Notes: a model not told the origin generated them from the letters alone. 64,000 nucleotides of DNA from Rhizobium etli 8C-3 (GCF_001908375.1 NZ_CP017244.1:868001-932000); one strand, 5' to 3'. Positions 51,349-64,000 are shown, numbered from the stretch's first letter. Numbers and translations are program-made.

Positions 51349-52119
51349 ATGAGTGAAGCGCGCAAGAAGCGTTCCTTGGCGGGCGTGACCCAACTTTCCC
51401 ACCAGCGTGCCGCAGTTCCTCGCGCCGCAACCCTGGTCTACGATGTTTTGCGCGACGACATACTCTCGCTTCGGCGCAAGCCCATGGACTTGTTGAGCGA
51501 GAAGGAGTTGGAGGCCCACTTCGGCGTCAGCCGCACGCCGATCCGTGAGGCGATCTTACGACTTTCCGACGATGGTCTCGTTGATATCTTTCCCCAATCC
51601 GGCACCTTCGTATCGCGCATACCGCGCCGCGCGCTCTATGAAGCCATCCTCGTGCGAAAAGCCCTCGAGATAACCACCGTCGGCCATGCCGTCGAAAGAA
51701 TGACGCCCGCCGGCCTCCGGCTGCTCGACCGCAATCTGGACGATCTTGGCGCCTGCCTGAGCAATGGCGACGTGACGGCATTCCACCGGCTTGATATCGA
51801 CTTCCACAAGTTGATCAGCGATATCGCCGGCTTTTCCGGCATCTGGGCAATCATAGAGCAGGTCAAGGTTCATTCCGACCGTTACCGCCTCCTGACCTTG
51901 CCGCAAGATGGCCGTCTCGCCCGCGTCCTCGAGGAGCATTCGACCGTCATCGGCTGCATGCGCAAGGGTGACAAGAAGGGCGCCGTCGAGGCCATGGACA
52001 TCCATCTCGGCAAACTACTGCACGAGGTTGAAAAGGCCGCGATCTGGGACCCGAATTACTTTATCGAGGACGCGAGAAAACCTATGTTATCAACTGAAAA
52101 AAAAGGATTGTTTCAATGA
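51349..52119 (+). CDS. GntR-family regulator (FCD type) of the kdu operon
   Basis: A 256-residue regulator. The winged-helix is ~28-92 (LSEKELEAHFGVSRTPIREAILRLSDDGLVDIFPQSG); the FCD ligand-binding domain is ~100-235 with the metal-binding His/Asp set (DIDFHKLISD, EHSTVIGCMRKGDKKGAVEAMDIHL). ATG 51349 is the natural start, although the RBS is weak. Its stop overlaps the kduI start (ATGA), so regulator and enzyme are co-translated. It probably represses the operon and is relieved by a uronate degradation product; that is inferred from context. Confidence 0.88.
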   Translation: MSEARKKRSLAGVTQLSHQRAAVPRAATLVYDVLRDDILSLRRKPMDLLSEKELEAHFGVSRTPIREAILRLSDDGLVDIFPQSGTFVSRIPRRALYEAILVRKALEITTVGHAVERMTPAGLRLLDRNLDDLGACLSNGDVTAFHRLDIDFHKLISDIAGFSGIWAIIEQVKVHSDRYRLLTLPQDGRLARVLEEHSTVIGCMRKGDKKGAVEAMDIHLGKLLHEVEKAAIWDPNYFIEDARKPMLSTEKKGLFQ

Positions 52120-52952
52120 AAGTCGACGTAAGGCACGCTTCCCATCCCGAGGCCGTTCGCGCCTACGACACCGACACACTGCGACGCCACTTTCTTGTCG
52201 ACCATGTCTTCGAAGGCGGCGAAATCAGGCTTACCTATTCGCATTACGACCGCATGGTGATCGGTGGCGCAATGCCGCTCGGCGCCGCCCTCACGTTGAC
52301 GGCGCCAAAGGCCATCGGCCAGGAGACCTTTCTTGCCGAACGCGAGCTCGGTGCGCTGAACATTGGGGGAGCGGGCCGCGTCCTGATTGACGGCAAGGCG
52401 TACGAGCTCTCGAAATACGATTGCCTATATGTCGGCAAGGGTGCGGTGGACATCCGCTTCGAAAGTACTGATGCCGGTAATCCCGCCAAGTTCTACCTCG
52501 TTTCGACGCCGGCACATCGACCGCATCCCGCGGTGCTCTTGACGCGCGAGCAGGCTCGGCATTTAACGTTTGGCGAAGCGGCAACTGCCAACAAACGATC
52601 AATCTTCCAATTCATCCATCCCGAAGTCTGCCAGTCCTGCCAGCTCACCATGGGCCTGACGATGCTGGAGCCGGGCAGCATCTGGAACACCATGCCCAGT
52701 CACATCCATGACCGGCGCATGGAAGCCTATCTGTACTTCGATCTCGATGCCGATCAGCGCATCTTCCATTTCATGGGCGAACCGCAGGAATCGCGGCACA
52801 TGCTGATTGCAAACGAGCAGGCGATCATCTCGCCTCCGTGGTCGATCCATTCGGGCGCCGGCACCAAGAATTACAGCTTCATCTGGGCGATGGCCGGTGA
52901 CAACAAGAGCTTCACCGACATGGATCAGATCGCGATCGCAGATTTAAGGTAA
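52116..52952 (+). CDS. kduI: 5-dehydro-4-deoxy-D-glucuronate isomerase
   Basis: A 278-residue cupin-type zinc isomerase that converts 5-keto-4-deoxyuronate to 2,5-diketo-3-deoxygluconate in pectin and uronate breakdown. The zinc-binding motif SHIHDRRMEAYLYF (His, His, Glu near 196-203) and the later His in WSIHSG fit KduI exactly, and the length equals E. coli KduI (278). AAAAGGA precedes ATG 52116, which overlaps the regulator stop. kduD follows 5 bp later. It acts in the cytoplasm. Confidence 0.95.
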   Translation: MKVDVRHASHPEAVRAYDTDTLRRHFLVDHVFEGGEIRLTYSHYDRMVIGGAMPLGAALTLTAPKAIGQETFLAERELGALNIGGAGRVLIDGKAYELSKYDCLYVGKGAVDIRFESTDAGNPAKFYLVSTPAHRPHPAVLLTREQARHLTFGEAATANKRSIFQFIHPEVCQSCQLTMGLTMLEPGSIWNTMPSHIHDRRMEAYLYFDLDADQRIFHFMGEPQESRHMLIANEQAIISPPWSIHSGAGTKNYSFIWAMAGDNKSFTDMDQIAIADLR

Positions 52953-52957
52953 GTCCA

Positions 52958-53713
52958 ATGGCAAACCAGTTTGATCTTTCCGGCCGCGTGGCCATTGTCA
53001 CCGGCGCCAATACTGGCATAGGGCAGGCCATTGCGATGGCACTTGCCCAAGCAGGTGCCTCGATTGTCGCTGTCGGCCGCTCGTCCATGGATGAAACCGA
53101 GGCGATGGTCACGGAGGAGGGCGCGCGCTTCCATGCCATCAAGGCCGATCTTGGCACGATCGCGCCGGTAAAGCGTATCGTTGCCGAAACGCTCTCGGCC
53201 TTCGGTGCACTCGACATCCTCGTCAACAATGCCGGTATCATTCGCCGCGCCGATGCGATCGACTTCACCGAGGAAGACTGGGACGCCGTTATCGACACCA
53301 ATCTCAAGACGGCCTTCTTCCTGTCTCAGGCCGCTGGCCGCCACATGATCGAAACGGGCAGGGGCAAGATTATCAACATCGCCTCGCTGCTGTCCTTCCA
53401 AGGCGGCATCCGCATTCCGTCCTATACGGCGTCGAAGAGCGGCCTTGCCGGCATCACGAGGCTGCTTGCCTGCGAATGGGCAGGCAAAGGCGTCAACGTC
53501 AACGCCATCGCGCCTGGCTATTTTGTCACCAACAATACGACTTCGCTCCGAGAAGATCCGGACCGCAGTGCCGCCATTCTCGCGCGCATCCCGGCAGGAC
53601 GGTGGGGAGTGCCCGCCGAACTCGGCGGTGCGGCGGTGTTTCTCGCCTCGTCCGCGTCCGACTACGTCCATGGCACCGTGCTGCCGGTCGACGGCGGCTG
53701 GTTGGCACGCTGA
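52958..53713 (+). CDS. kduD: 2-deoxy-D-gluconate 3-dehydrogenase / 2-keto-3-deoxygluconate oxidoreductase
   Basis: A 251-residue classical SDR of the KduD group, which reduces 2,5-diketo-3-deoxygluconate to 2-keto-3-deoxygluconate. The NAD motif is VTGANTGIGQAIA (~14-26), then VNNAGIIRR, the Ser in IASLLSFQGG, and YTASK (Tyr/Lys ~156-160). The FQGG-x-RxPxYTASK region is characteristic of KduD. It follows kduI after 5 bp, giving a two-step uronate pathway with its regulator. Later steps (KdgK, KDPG aldolase) and pectate lyases are not in the window. Confidence 0.93.
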   Translation: MANQFDLSGRVAIVTGANTGIGQAIAMALAQAGASIVAVGRSSMDETEAMVTEEGARFHAIKADLGTIAPVKRIVAETLSAFGALDILVNNAGIIRRADAIDFTEEDWDAVIDTNLKTAFFLSQAAGRHMIETGRGKIINIASLLSFQGGIRIPSYTASKSGLAGITRLLACEWAGKGVNVNAIAPGYFVTNNTTSLREDPDRSAAILARIPAGRWGVPAELGGAAVFLASSASDYVHGTVLPVDGGWLAR

Positions 53714-53808
53714 CGGGAAGGGTTGCATCTCCAAAGGCAGGCGTGTCTTAATCTTTCCCTTGTAGGCATCCCATCTGCTTGTTGAAGGAAGTGACGTGAG
53801 CCACTCGC

Positions 53809-53837
53809 TTGACACCGGCGACACGCGCCCCTAACCT
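53809..53837 (+). promoter_or_regulatory. Promoter candidate for the thi operon
   Basis: -35 TTGACA (53809-53814), 17-bp spacer, -10 TAACCT (53832-53837), so transcription would start near 53844, a few bases before the riboswitch. The -35 is a perfect consensus; the -10 is weak. Confidence 0.6.
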
Positions 53838-53848
53838 TTGAACATTCA

Positions 53849-55871
<2,023 letters not shown>

Positions 55872-55872
55872 C

Positions 55873-56856
55873 ATGCGCATACTTGTCAAAGGGGCCGGCG
55901 TTGCCGGCCTCTCCGTTGCCCATGCGATTCACGCCCGCGGTGGCGATGTGACGGTCGTTGATCCGAATGAGGGTTTCAAGGGCGCCGCATCCTGGTTTGC
56001 CGGCGGGATGCTGGCGCCCTGGTGCGAACGGGAAAGTGCTGGCGAGGCTGTTCTTTTACAAGGCCGCGATGCCGCCGACCGGTGGGAGGCGATGGTGCCG
56101 GGAGAAGTGCGACGCAACGGTACGCTCGTGGTCGCGCCGGCCCGCGATCTTGGTGAGCTGCAACGCTTCGCCAGCCGCACGACCGGCTGTGAATGGCTCG
56201 ATGGTAAAGCCATTGCTGAGCTGGAACCCGACCTTGCCGGGCGTTTCCAGCAAGGTCTGTTTTTTCCTCGCGAAGCCCATCTTGATCCGCGCCGGACGCT
56301 TGCAAGGCTGCGCGAGAGGCTTGCAACACAAGGTGTGTCGTTCATTCGAGATGCCGACGAGGGCAGCTTCGACGACCGTGTCGACTGCACGGGTGCGGCG
56401 CAGATTGGCAAGGCCGGCGGGCTGCGTGGCGTTCGCGGCGAGATGCTCTATCTTAAGAGCTGCGAGGTGCAACTCGCACGCCCGGTTCGCCTGCTGCATC
56501 CGCGCATCCCGCTCTACATCGTCCCCCGCGGCGACGGGCTTTTCATGGTCGGTGCCACGATGATCGAAACCGATTTCGACGGGCCGATTTCGGCACGCTC
56601 GTTGATGGAACTGCTGAACGCCGCCTACGCGCTTCATCCGGCCTTTGCAGAGGCAGCCGTCGCCGAGACCGGGGCCGGAATCCGCCCCGCCTTCGCCGAC
56701 AACTTTCCCCGCGCCGTCCGCGACGCAAACACAGTATTTGTCAACGGCTTGTATCGCCACGGTTTTTTGCTGGCACCGGCAATAGCGGCCGAAGCTGCGG
56801 AGCTTGTATTCGGCAAACTCCAACACGTAAGCCAACGGGAAGGAATGTTTTCATGA
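55873..56856 (+). CDS. thiO: Glycine oxidase ThiO
   Basis: A 327-residue FAD-dependent amino acid oxidase that makes the dehydroglycine imine needed by ThiG for the thiazole ring. The FAD motif is ILVKGAGVAGLSVAHAI (~3-19), then WFAGGMLAPWCE (the GMLAP motif of ThiO). The C-terminus has GLYRHGFLLAPAIA with the active-site region. ATG 55873 is one base after the thiC stop, and its stop overlaps thiS (ATGA). Somewhat shorter than Bacillus ThiO (369). Confidence 0.95.
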   Translation: MRILVKGAGVAGLSVAHAIHARGGDVTVVDPNEGFKGAASWFAGGMLAPWCERESAGEAVLLQGRDAADRWEAMVPGEVRRNGTLVVAPARDLGELQRFASRTTGCEWLDGKAIAELEPDLAGRFQQGLFFPREAHLDPRRTLARLRERLATQGVSFIRDADEGSFDDRVDCTGAAQIGKAGGLRGVRGEMLYLKSCEVQLARPVRLLHPRIPLYIVPRGDGLFMVGATMIETDFDGPISARSLMELLNAAYALHPAFAEAAVAETGAGIRPAFADNFPRAVRDANTVFVNGLYRHGFLLAPAIAAEAAELVFGKLQHVSQREGMFS

Positions 56857-57050
56857 GACTGATCATCAATGGCGAAGCTCAGAATATCTGTGCCAATACG
56901 CTTTCCGAGCTGCTGAGGCTGATGGACTACGAAGGCGAGTGGCTCGCGACCGCCGTCAACGGCGAGCTCGTCCACCGGGAGGATCGGGCTGACCATGCGC
57001 TTGACGAGAATGACCGGATAGAAATCCTGACCCCGATGCAGGGAGGTTGA
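56853..57050 (+). CDS. thiS: Sulfur carrier protein ThiS
   Basis: A 65-residue ubiquitin-fold sulfur carrier ending in the required Gly-Gly (TPMQGG). The start MRLIINGEAQ and NDRIEILTPMQGG are typical. Its C-terminal thiocarboxylate donates sulfur to ThiG. ThiF and IscS, needed to load sulfur, are not in this window. ATG 56853 overlaps the thiO stop. thiG follows 3 bp later. Confidence 0.95.
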   Translation: MRLIINGEAQNICANTLSELLRLMDYEGEWLATAVNGELVHREDRADHALDENDRIEILTPMQGG

Positions 57051-57053
57051 ACC

Positions 57054-57827
57054 ATGCTTACGCTTTATGGAGCCGAAATTGCCTCGCGCCTTCTTCTCGG
57101 AACGGCCCGCTATCCCTCACCGGCAATCTTGACCGAAGCCGTCCAGCGATCTCAGACTGCAATCGTCACCGTTTCCTTGCGCCGTGAAACCGCCGGCGGC
57201 CGCAACGGTGGTGCATTCTTCGACATGATCCGCTCGCTCGGCGTACGTGTGCTGCCCAATACGGCCGGCTGCCATGGCGTCTCCGAAGCGGTGCTGACGG
57301 CCAAGATGGCGCGCGAGGTGTTTCAGACCAGCTGGATCAAGCTTGAGGTGATCGGCAATCACGATACGCTGCAGCCCGATGTCTTTGGGCTGGTCGAAGC
57401 CGCGCGTATCCTCTCGGGTGAGGGCTTCGAAGTCTTCCCCTACACGACCGATGATCTTGTCGTGGCGGAACGCTTGCTGGAAGCGGGGTGCAAGGTTTTG
57501 ATGCCCTGGTGCGCGCCGATCGGTAGCGCCGCCGGGCCGCTCAATCTCTCGGCCCTTCGGGCGATGCGCGCGCACTTTCCCGAGGTGCCGCTGATCGTCG
57601 ATGCCGGCATCGGCAGGCCCTCGCATGCAGCAACCGTCATGGAACTCGGCTTCGATGCGGTTCTTCTCAACACCGCGGTGGCTGGCGCCGGCGATCCTGT
57701 CTCCATGGCCGAGGCTTTCGCCAGGGCGGTCGCGGCCGGCCATCAGGCGTTCGGTGCCGGCATGCTGGAGCCGCGCGAGATGGCCGTGCCCTCGACACCG
57801 GTGATCGGTAGGGCGGTCTTTGCATGA
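57054..57827 (+). CDS. thiG: Thiazole synthase
   Basis: A 257-residue TIM-barrel enzyme that forms the thiazole phosphate from deoxyxylulose-5-phosphate, dehydroglycine and ThiS-thiocarboxylate. The Schiff-base Lys is in [11 protein letters not shown] (~95-105). [30 protein letters not shown] and [10 protein letters not shown] are typical. ATG 57054 starts right after thiS; the stop overlaps thiE (ATGA). Confidence 0.97.
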   Translation: MLTLYGAEIASRLLLGTARYPSPAILTEAVQRSQTAIVTVSLRRETAGGRNGGAFFDMIRSLGVRVLPNTAGCHGVSEAVLTAKMAREVFQTSWIKLEVIGNHDTLQPDVFGLVEAARILSGEGFEVFPYTTDDLVVAERLLEAGCKVLMPWCAPIGSAAGPLNLSALRAMRAHFPEVPLIVDAGIGRPSHAATVMELGFDAVLLNTAVAGAGDPVSMAEAFARAVAAGHQAFGAGMLEPREMAVPSTPVIGRAVFA

Positions 57828-58435
57828 GGCTCGATCCCTTCTATCTGATTGTCGACAGTGCACAGTGGATCGCCCGCTTGGTCCCGCTTGGCGTCAAGCT
57901 GGTTCAACTCCGCATCAAGGACCGGACGGAGGCGGAAATCCGTGCTGATATCCGCAACGCAAAGACGATCTGCTCTGCAAATGGATGCCAGCTGATCATC
58001 AACGACTACTGGCAACTGGCGATCGAGGAGGGATGCGATTTCCTCCATCTGGGACAGGAGGATCTGGCCGGAGCGGATCTTCGAGCGATTCGGAAGGCCG
58101 GTCTGAAGCTCGGGCTCTCCACCCATGACGGTGCCGAGCTGGAGACAGCGCTCGCCGCAAAGCCGGACTATGTCGCGCTCGGTCCAGTCTATGCGACAAT
58201 CCTGAAGCAGATGAAATGGGCGCCGCAAGGGCTGGAACGGCTCAGCGAATGGAAAACACGCATCGCCGGCCTGCCGCTTGTCGCCATCGGCGGGCTGAAT
58301 GTCGATCGCATCGACGGCGTCTTTGCCCATGGCGCAGACAGCGCGGCCGTTGTGACCGACATCACGCTGAACAGCGATCCAGAGGCAAGAACCAGACAGT
58401 GGCTTAAGGCCACCGCCAGATGGAGAATCTCATAG
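57824..58435 (+). CDS. thiE: Thiamine-phosphate synthase
   Basis: A 203-residue TIM-barrel enzyme joining hydroxymethylpyrimidine pyrophosphate with thiazole phosphate. VQLRIKDRT (~28-36), [46 protein letters not shown] and VAIGGLN follow the family order. Its shape is the shorter alphaproteobacterial type. It ends the thiCOSGE operon; a thiD kinase gene is not present, so it must lie elsewhere. Confidence 0.95.
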   Translation: MRLDPFYLIVDSAQWIARLVPLGVKLVQLRIKDRTEAEIRADIRNAKTICSANGCQLIINDYWQLAIEEGCDFLHLGQEDLAGADLRAIRKAGLKLGLSTHDGAELETALAAKPDYVALGPVYATILKQMKWAPQGLERLSEWKTRIAGLPLVAIGGLNVDRIDGVFAHGADSAAVVTDITLNSDPEARTRQWLKATARWRIS

Positions 58436-58605
58436 ATGTCATGATCGGGACGACTTTACCAAAAGCCGCGAGAAACGCACATGACGTCTGCTGAAAACCA
58501 CTCTTGCCGTGCTCATAGGACGCGCGGAAATGGAAGATGCAAGAACTGGGCTCTGACATTGGCGCGCTAACCCGACCATCGCAATCTACGGACTGCAACT
58601 GCGCG

Positions 58606-60003
58606 TCAGATGTGCAATGCATGGCCAAGTGCCTTAAGGGCTGCTTCCTGGATGGCTTCGCTGCGGGTCGGATGGGCATGGATCGTACCGGAAATATCCT
58701 CCAGGCGCTCGCCCATCTCCATGGCATGTGCGAAGGTGGCCGAAAGCTCCGAAACCCCGGCGCCGACGGCCTGAAGGCCGAGGACAAGATTTGTGTCGGC
58801 TCGTGCCACGACGCGCACGAAGCCTTCGTCCGAATGCATCGTCATGGCGCGGCCGTTGGCGCTGAAGGGAAACTGGCCGACGCGGATCTCATAGCCCTGA
58901 GCACGGGCCTCGCCGGGGGAAAGACCCGCCGTCACGATCTCGGGGTCCGTGAAGCAAACCGCCGGAATGCAGCGCTTGTCCCAGGCCCGCTTCCGGCCGG
59001 CCACAATCTCGGCCACCATTTCGCCCTGCGCCATGGCGCGGTGGGCAAGCATCGGCTCGCCGGTGACGTCGCCGATCGCATATATGCCGCGCATCGACGT
59101 GCGGCAGCGCTCGTCGATGCGCAGATAAGGCCCTGAACGATCTAGATCGAGCTCTTCCAGCCCCGATCCTGCGGTTTTCGGTTTGCGTCCGACGGTGACC
59201 AGGATGCGGTCGGCCGGCAGCTGCTGTTCCTGACTGTCCGCCGTCTCGACAAAGAGTGCATTTCCCTCGCCAGAGAGACCCTTGGCTTTTGCACCGGTCA
59301 GCACGTGAATGCCGAGTTCTCCGAGCTTGCGCAACACAGGGCGCACGAGATCGGCATCATATTGCGGCAGGATCTGCGGCATCGCTTCGACAACGGTTAC
59401 CTCGGAGCCCATCTTGGCAAAGGCGGTGCCGAGCTCGAGGCCGATATAGCCGCCGCCGACAACCACAAGCCTCTCCGGCAGATCCTTAAGCGACAGGGCC
59501 TCGGTTGAGGATATGACGCGGCCACCGAAGGGAAGACCTGCAAGCTCGACCGGCTCCGAGCCGGTGGCGATGACCACGGTGTCGGCGCGAATGATCTGCG
59601 CGCCGGTTTCCGTCTCCACCTCCACGGTCTTGCCGTCGCGAAAAGCCGCGCGTCCGTGGACGATCTTGACATTCGCCTTATGAAGCAGCGTTGAGACACC
59701 GCTGGTGAGCCTGCCAACGATACCATCCTTCCAACCGATGGTTTTCGCCAGGTCGATGGCAGCGTCCCCCACACGGATGCCGATCGGGCTCCTTCCGGCA
59801 GCCATACGGCGGACTGCGGCGAACTCTTCTGCCGCATGAATGAGCGCCTTGGACGGAATGCAGCCGACATTCAGGCAGGTTCCGCCCGGTTTGCTTTCCT
59901 CCACGATGACGGTGTCGATGCCGAGCTGGCCCGCCCGGATGGCGCAGACATAGCCTCCAGGACCGGCGCCGATGACGAGGAGCTTGCAGACGATCTCTTT
60001 CAT
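58606..60003 (-). CDS. lpdA: Dihydrolipoamide dehydrogenase (E3)
   Basis: A 465-residue FAD-dependent E3 that reoxidises lipoamide in the branched-chain 2-oxoacid dehydrogenase complex. It has VIGAGPGGYVCAIRAGQLG, the redox disulfide GGTCLNVGCIPSKAL (~37-51), the NAD motif VVGGGYIGLELG and the C-terminal AHPTRSEAIQE (catalytic His-Glu). ATG 60003 is preferred over the upstream extension because the FAD motif then starts at residue ~9. It lies 5 bp after bkdB and is the last gene of bkdA1-bkdA2-bkdB-lpd. Confidence 0.95.
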   Translation of the reverse strand: MKEIVCKLLVIGAGPGGYVCAIRAGQLGIDTVIVEESKPGGTCLNVGCIPSKALIHAAEEFAAVRRMAAGRSPIGIRVGDAAIDLAKTIGWKDGIVGRLTSGVSTLLHKANVKIVHGRAAFRDGKTVEVETETGAQIIRADTVVIATGSEPVELAGLPFGGRVISSTEALSLKDLPERLVVVGGGYIGLELGTAFAKMGSEVTVVEAMPQILPQYDADLVRPVLRKLGELGIHVLTGAKAKGLSGEGNALFVETADSQEQQLPADRILVTVGRKPKTAGSGLEELDLDRSGPYLRIDERCRTSMRGIYAIGDVTGEPMLAHRAMAQGEMVAEIVAGRKRAWDKRCIPAVCFTDPEIVTAGLSPGEARAQGYEIRVGQFPFSANGRAMTMHSDEGFVRVVARADTNLVLGLQAVGAGVSELSATFAHAMEMGERLEDISGTIHAHPTRSEAIQEAALKALGHALHI

Positions 60004-60008
60004 AAAAC

Positions 60009-61268
60009 TCAGCTTTCGATGAAAATGAGTGCCGGCGTTTCGAGAAGAACCCGGACGCGCTGGACGAAGGTGGCAGCATCCCATCCATCTATGATGCGAT
60101 GGTCGAAGCTTGAGGAGAGGTTCATCATCTTGCGCGGCACGAACTGCGTGCCGTCCCAGACCGGACGGATGGCGATCTTGTTGACGCCGATGATGGCGAC
60201 TTCGGGATGATTGATCACAGGCGTCGAGACGATGCCGCCGAGCGCGCCGAGCGAACTGATGGTGATCGTCGAGCCGCCGAGCTCATCACGCGTCGCTGAA
60301 CCCGTGCGCGCCGCCTCCGCAAGCCGGTTCATCTCGCTGGCGCAATCAAAGATGCCGCGCGCCTCTGCATGTCGCACGACAGGTACCACCAACCCGGCGG
60401 GCGTCTGCGCGGCAATGCCGATGTGGACGGCCGCATGACGGGTGAGTACGCCTGTGTGATCGTCGAAGGTGGCGTTGAGGTTTGGCTGTCCGGCAACCGC
60501 CTTGACGATCGCCCGCATCAGGAAAGGCAGGACGGTAAGCTTCGGCTGTTCCGGCCTGCGATCCCGGTTCATGGTGGCTCTCAGTTCCTCCAGAGCCGTC
60601 ATGTCGATCTCCTCGACATAGGTGATGTGGGGAATGCGGGAGGCCGACAGCGACATCTTCTCGGCAATGCGCCGGCGAAGGCCGGTAAGCTTGATCTCTT
60701 CCGTGGCAGTCTTTCTTCCTGGAACCGTTTGCGCCGGGAATGAGGCCCCGCCGCGGGCGAGAAACTGGTCGATATCCTCGCGCAGGATACGGCCCGCAGG
60801 ACCGCTTCCCGTCACCTGCCTGAGATCGACGCCGTTTTCCCGGGCAAGGAGCCGGACGGCAGGGGAGGCGAGCGGCCTTTCGGCGGGCATCGCAGCAACT
60901 GCACGAGGCGCAATACCGGCTTTTGGTACCGTTGCCTTTGCGAGGTCTAATGCAGGCAACAGTGGCTCAGGAGCTTTCGCGGGTGGTACAGCCGCAGGGA
61001 TTTCGGTCTTCCTCTCGCCGCCTTCACCGGCCGTTTCGATGCGCACCAGCGGCGCCTTTACGGCGATCCGGTCGCCGATCTCTGCACCGAGCCAGACGAC
61101 GGTGCCGGTAACGGGAGAAGGGATTTCGACCGTCGCCTTATCGGTCATGACGGCGGCGATCACCATGTCCTCGCGCACGGGGTCACCGGCCTTCACGTGC
61201 CATTCGACAAGCTCAGCCTCGGCCACGCCTTCGCCGACATCGGGCATCTTGATCGTGAACTCACCCAT
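60009..61268 (-). CDS. bkdB: Branched-chain 2-oxoacid dehydrogenase E2 (dihydrolipoyl acyltransferase)
   Basis: A 419-residue three-domain E2. The lipoyl domain (1-~78) has the lipoylated Lys in [12 protein letters not shown]. The E3-binding domain (~130-165) has [16 protein letters not shown] and GRILREDID. The catalytic domain (~190-419) has active-site [12 protein letters not shown]. Pro/Ala-rich linkers separate the domains. It transfers the acyl group to CoA. ATG 61268 lies 3 bp after bkdA2; lpd follows after 5 bp. Confidence 0.95.
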   Translation of the reverse strand: MGEFTIKMPDVGEGVAEAELVEWHVKAGDPVREDMVIAAVMTDKATVEIPSPVTGTVVWLGAEIGDRIAVKAPLVRIETAGEGGERKTEIPAAVPPAKAPEPLLPALDLAKATVPKAGIAPRAVAAMPAERPLASPAVRLLARENGVDLRQVTGSGPAGRILREDIDQFLARGGASFPAQTVPGRKTATEEIKLTGLRRRIAEKMSLSASRIPHITYVEEIDMTALEELRATMNRDRRPEQPKLTVLPFLMRAIVKAVAGQPNLNATFDDHTGVLTRHAAVHIGIAAQTPAGLVVPVVRHAEARGIFDCASEMNRLAEAARTGSATRDELGGSTITISSLGALGGIVSTPVINHPEVAIIGVNKIAIRPVWDGTQFVPRKMMNLSSSFDHRIIDGWDAATFVQRVRVLLETPALIFIES

Positions 61269-61271
61269 GGC

Positions 61272-62285
61272 TTACGCCTCCATGACTTCTGCAAGTGCCC
61301 GCCCGACACGCGCAGGCCCGGGGAAATAGTCCCATTCCTGTGCGTGCGGATAGGGCGTGTCCCAACCGGCGATACGCATGACCGGCGCTTCCAGATGGTA
61401 GAAACAATGCTCCTGCACGAGCGACACCACTTCGGCGCCAAAGCCGGACGTAAGCGTTGCCTCATGGACGACGACGCAGCGGCCGGTCTTCGTGACCGAC
61501 TGTACGATGGTATCGAGATCGAGGGGCAGGAGGCTCCGCAAGTCGATGACTTCGGCATCGATGCCGGCATCTTCCGCAGCTGCAAGCGCCACATGCACCA
61601 TGGTACCATAGGCGATGACGGTCACGGCTGATCCCAACCGCCTGATCTCGGCCTTGCCGATCGGGACGGTATAATGTCCCTCAGGTACTTCGCCGAGGTC
61701 ATGCTTCGACCAGGGAGTAACAGGGCGCTCATGATGACCGTCGAAGGGACCGTTGTAGAGCCGCTTCGGCTCCAGGAACATCACCGGGTCCGGATCCTCA
61801 ATGGAAGAGATGAGCAGGCCCTTGGCATCAAAAGGATTGGAAGGCACGACAACCTTCAGGCCGCAGACATGGGTAAAGAGCGCCTCCGGGCTCTGGCTGT
61901 GCGTCTGACCGCCGAAGATACCGCCGCCGGTTGGCATACGCAGCACGATCGGGCAGGTGAAATCGCCGTTCGAGCGGTAACGGATGCGGGCGGCCTCCTG
62001 AGTGATCTGGTCATAGGCAGGATACATGTAATCGGCAAATTGGATTTCGACGCACGGCTTTAGCCCGTAGGCCGCCATGCCGATCGCCGTTCCGACGATG
62101 CCCGATTCACTGATCGGCGTATCGAAACAGCGGGTCTTGCCGTATTTTGCCTGAAGCCCTTGCGTGCAGCGGAAAACACCGCCGAAGTAACCGACGTCCT
62201 CGCCGAACACCACGACGCTGTCGTCGCGGGCCATTGATACGTCCATGGCACTGCGCACGGCCTCGATCATCGTCATTCTGGCCAT
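61272..62285 (-). CDS. bkdA2: Branched-chain 2-oxoacid dehydrogenase E1 beta subunit
   Basis: A 337-residue transketolase-like E1 beta subunit. Features are VVVFGEDVGYFGGVFRCTQGL (~24-44), PISESGIVGTAIGMAAYG, EIQFADYMYPAYDQI and the C-terminal transketolase domain with DLRSLLPLDLDTI. It completes the thiamine-dependent E1 with BkdA1. ATG 62285 is taken because it directly follows bkdA1 and the family fold begins there. Confidence 0.95.
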   Translation of the reverse strand: MARMTMIEAVRSAMDVSMARDDSVVVFGEDVGYFGGVFRCTQGLQAKYGKTRCFDTPISESGIVGTAIGMAAYGLKPCVEIQFADYMYPAYDQITQEAARIRYRSNGDFTCPIVLRMPTGGGIFGGQTHSQSPEALFTHVCGLKVVVPSNPFDAKGLLISSIEDPDPVMFLEPKRLYNGPFDGHHERPVTPWSKHDLGEVPEGHYTVPIGKAEIRRLGSAVTVIAYGTMVHVALAAAEDAGIDAEVIDLRSLLPLDLDTIVQSVTKTGRCVVVHEATLTSGFGAEVVSLVQEHCFYHLEAPVMRIAGWDTPYPHAQEWDYFPGPARVGRALAEVMEA

Positions 62286-62286
62286 C

Positions 62287-63525
<1,239 letters not shown>

Positions 63526-63584
63526 TCATTCCTCCCTTTGCCGCCCGCTCCTCTCCTCCAGGAAGCGACGGCTCATCCTTGGTG

Positions 63585-64000
63585 TTACAGATTGCGCGCA
63601 ATCACCATGCGCTGCACATCGCTCGTTCCCTCATAAATCTGACAGATGCGGACATCCCGGTAGATCCGCTCGACCGGATAATCGGCCATATAGCCGTAGC
63701 CGCCATGAATCTGGATCGCGTCGGAACAGACCCGCTCTGCCATTTCGGAGGCAAAGAGCTTCGCCATCGACGCTTCCGAAAGACAGGGCAGGCCGCCTTC
63801 GCGCAATGCCGCTGCATGGAGGACGAGCTGGCGCGCGGCCTCGATCTGGGTCGCCATGTCGGCAAGGCGGAAGGCGACGGCCTGGTGCTCGATGATCGGT
63901 TTGCCAAAAGCGACACGCTCGCGCGCGTAGTCGCGCGCCGCCTCATAGGCCGCCCGTGCCATGCCAACCGCCTGCGCGGCAATGCCGATCCGCCCGCCTT
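63585..64000 (-). CDS. Acyl-CoA dehydrogenase, C-terminal part (cut by window edge)
   Basis: About 138 C-terminal residues are visible. They show the acyl-CoA dehydrogenase helical domain: [46 protein letters not shown] and [16 protein letters not shown], where the Glu of YEGT is the catalytic base. It oxidises acyl-CoAs to enoyl-CoAs with FAD; next to the bkd genes it may serve isovaleryl- or isobutyryl-CoA. The start is beyond the right edge. It is on the same strand as and just upstream of bkdA1. Confidence 0.93.
   Translation of the reverse strand, partial: GGRIGIAAQAVGMARAAYEAARDYARERVAFGKPIIEHQAVAFRLADMATQIEAARQLVLHAAALREGGLPCLSEASMAKLFASEMAERVCSDAIQIHGGYGYMADYPVERIYRDVRICQIYEGTSDVQRMVIARNL

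Overview
The window looks like part of an accessory replicon or genomic island of a Rhizobium/Ensifer-type alphaproteobacterium. The reasons are the exo-type exopolysaccharide genes (exoX, exoY, exoF, exoQ, exoP, exoA, exoK), a thiCOSGE operon behind a TPP riboswitch (the arrangement known from Rhizobium etli), a branched-chain 2-oxoacid dehydrogenase operon, and several peptide- and uronate-use operons. I saw no tRNA, rRNA, insertion sequence, CRISPR array or replication gene.

Layout. (1) 1-4638: three unrelated flavoprotein oxidoreductases on the minus strand, the first cut by the window edge. (2) 4820-21567: the exopolysaccharide locus. It holds the repressor exoX; a divergent, probably impaired exoY paralogue; an orphan protein; a Wzx flippase followed by a 29-residue membrane peptide; GT8 and GT2 glycosyltransferases; the exoY-exoF-exoQ operon; a CDP-glucose-forming enzyme with an NDP-sugar epimerase; and exoK-exoA-(exoM remnant)-exoP. 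(3) 22022-32960: a likely unusual-sugar module. It contains a SDR, a DUF4910 peptidase-like protein, a C-methyltransferase, a class III aminotransferase, a SAF-domain oxidoreductase and an RfbC-type epimerase. A calcineurin-like phosphatase and an OafA-type acyltransferase on the plus strand interrupt it. (4) 33601-42170: a general-stress region. It contains an LLM flavoprotein coupled to a GH13 enzyme with an altered active site, tiny hydrophilic proteins, a GSP39-type SDR, a flavodoxin-fold reductase, a small membrane protein and a frameshifted HD-domain gene, with two EcfG-like promoter matches. (5) 42245-50840: a GntR regulator, an Opp/Dpp-type peptide importer, gamma-glutamyltransferase and a DUF1028 protein in one operon. 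(6) 51349-53713: GntR-kduI-kduD for uronate catabolism. (7) 53809-58435: promoter, TPP riboswitch and thiCOSGE. (8) 58606-64000: acyl-CoA dehydrogenase (partial) and bkdA1-bkdA2-bkdB-lpd for branched-chain amino acid breakdown.

How the parts work together. The exo genes supply initiation (ExoY), elongation (ExoA, GT2, GT8), flipping (Wzx), polymerisation and export (ExoQ, ExoP, ExoF), cleavage (ExoK) and restraint (ExoX). Compared with the classical succinoglycan operon order exoH-K-L-A-M-O-N-P, exoO and exoN are missing and exoM survives only as a 43-codon scar between exoA and exoP. The CDP-sugar and C-methylation genes lie where those functions were lost. The inference is a simplified, re-tooled polysaccharide carrying an unusual branched or amino sugar. 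That hybrid locus, together with the degenerate ExoY paired with ExoX, is the most novel-looking part of the window.
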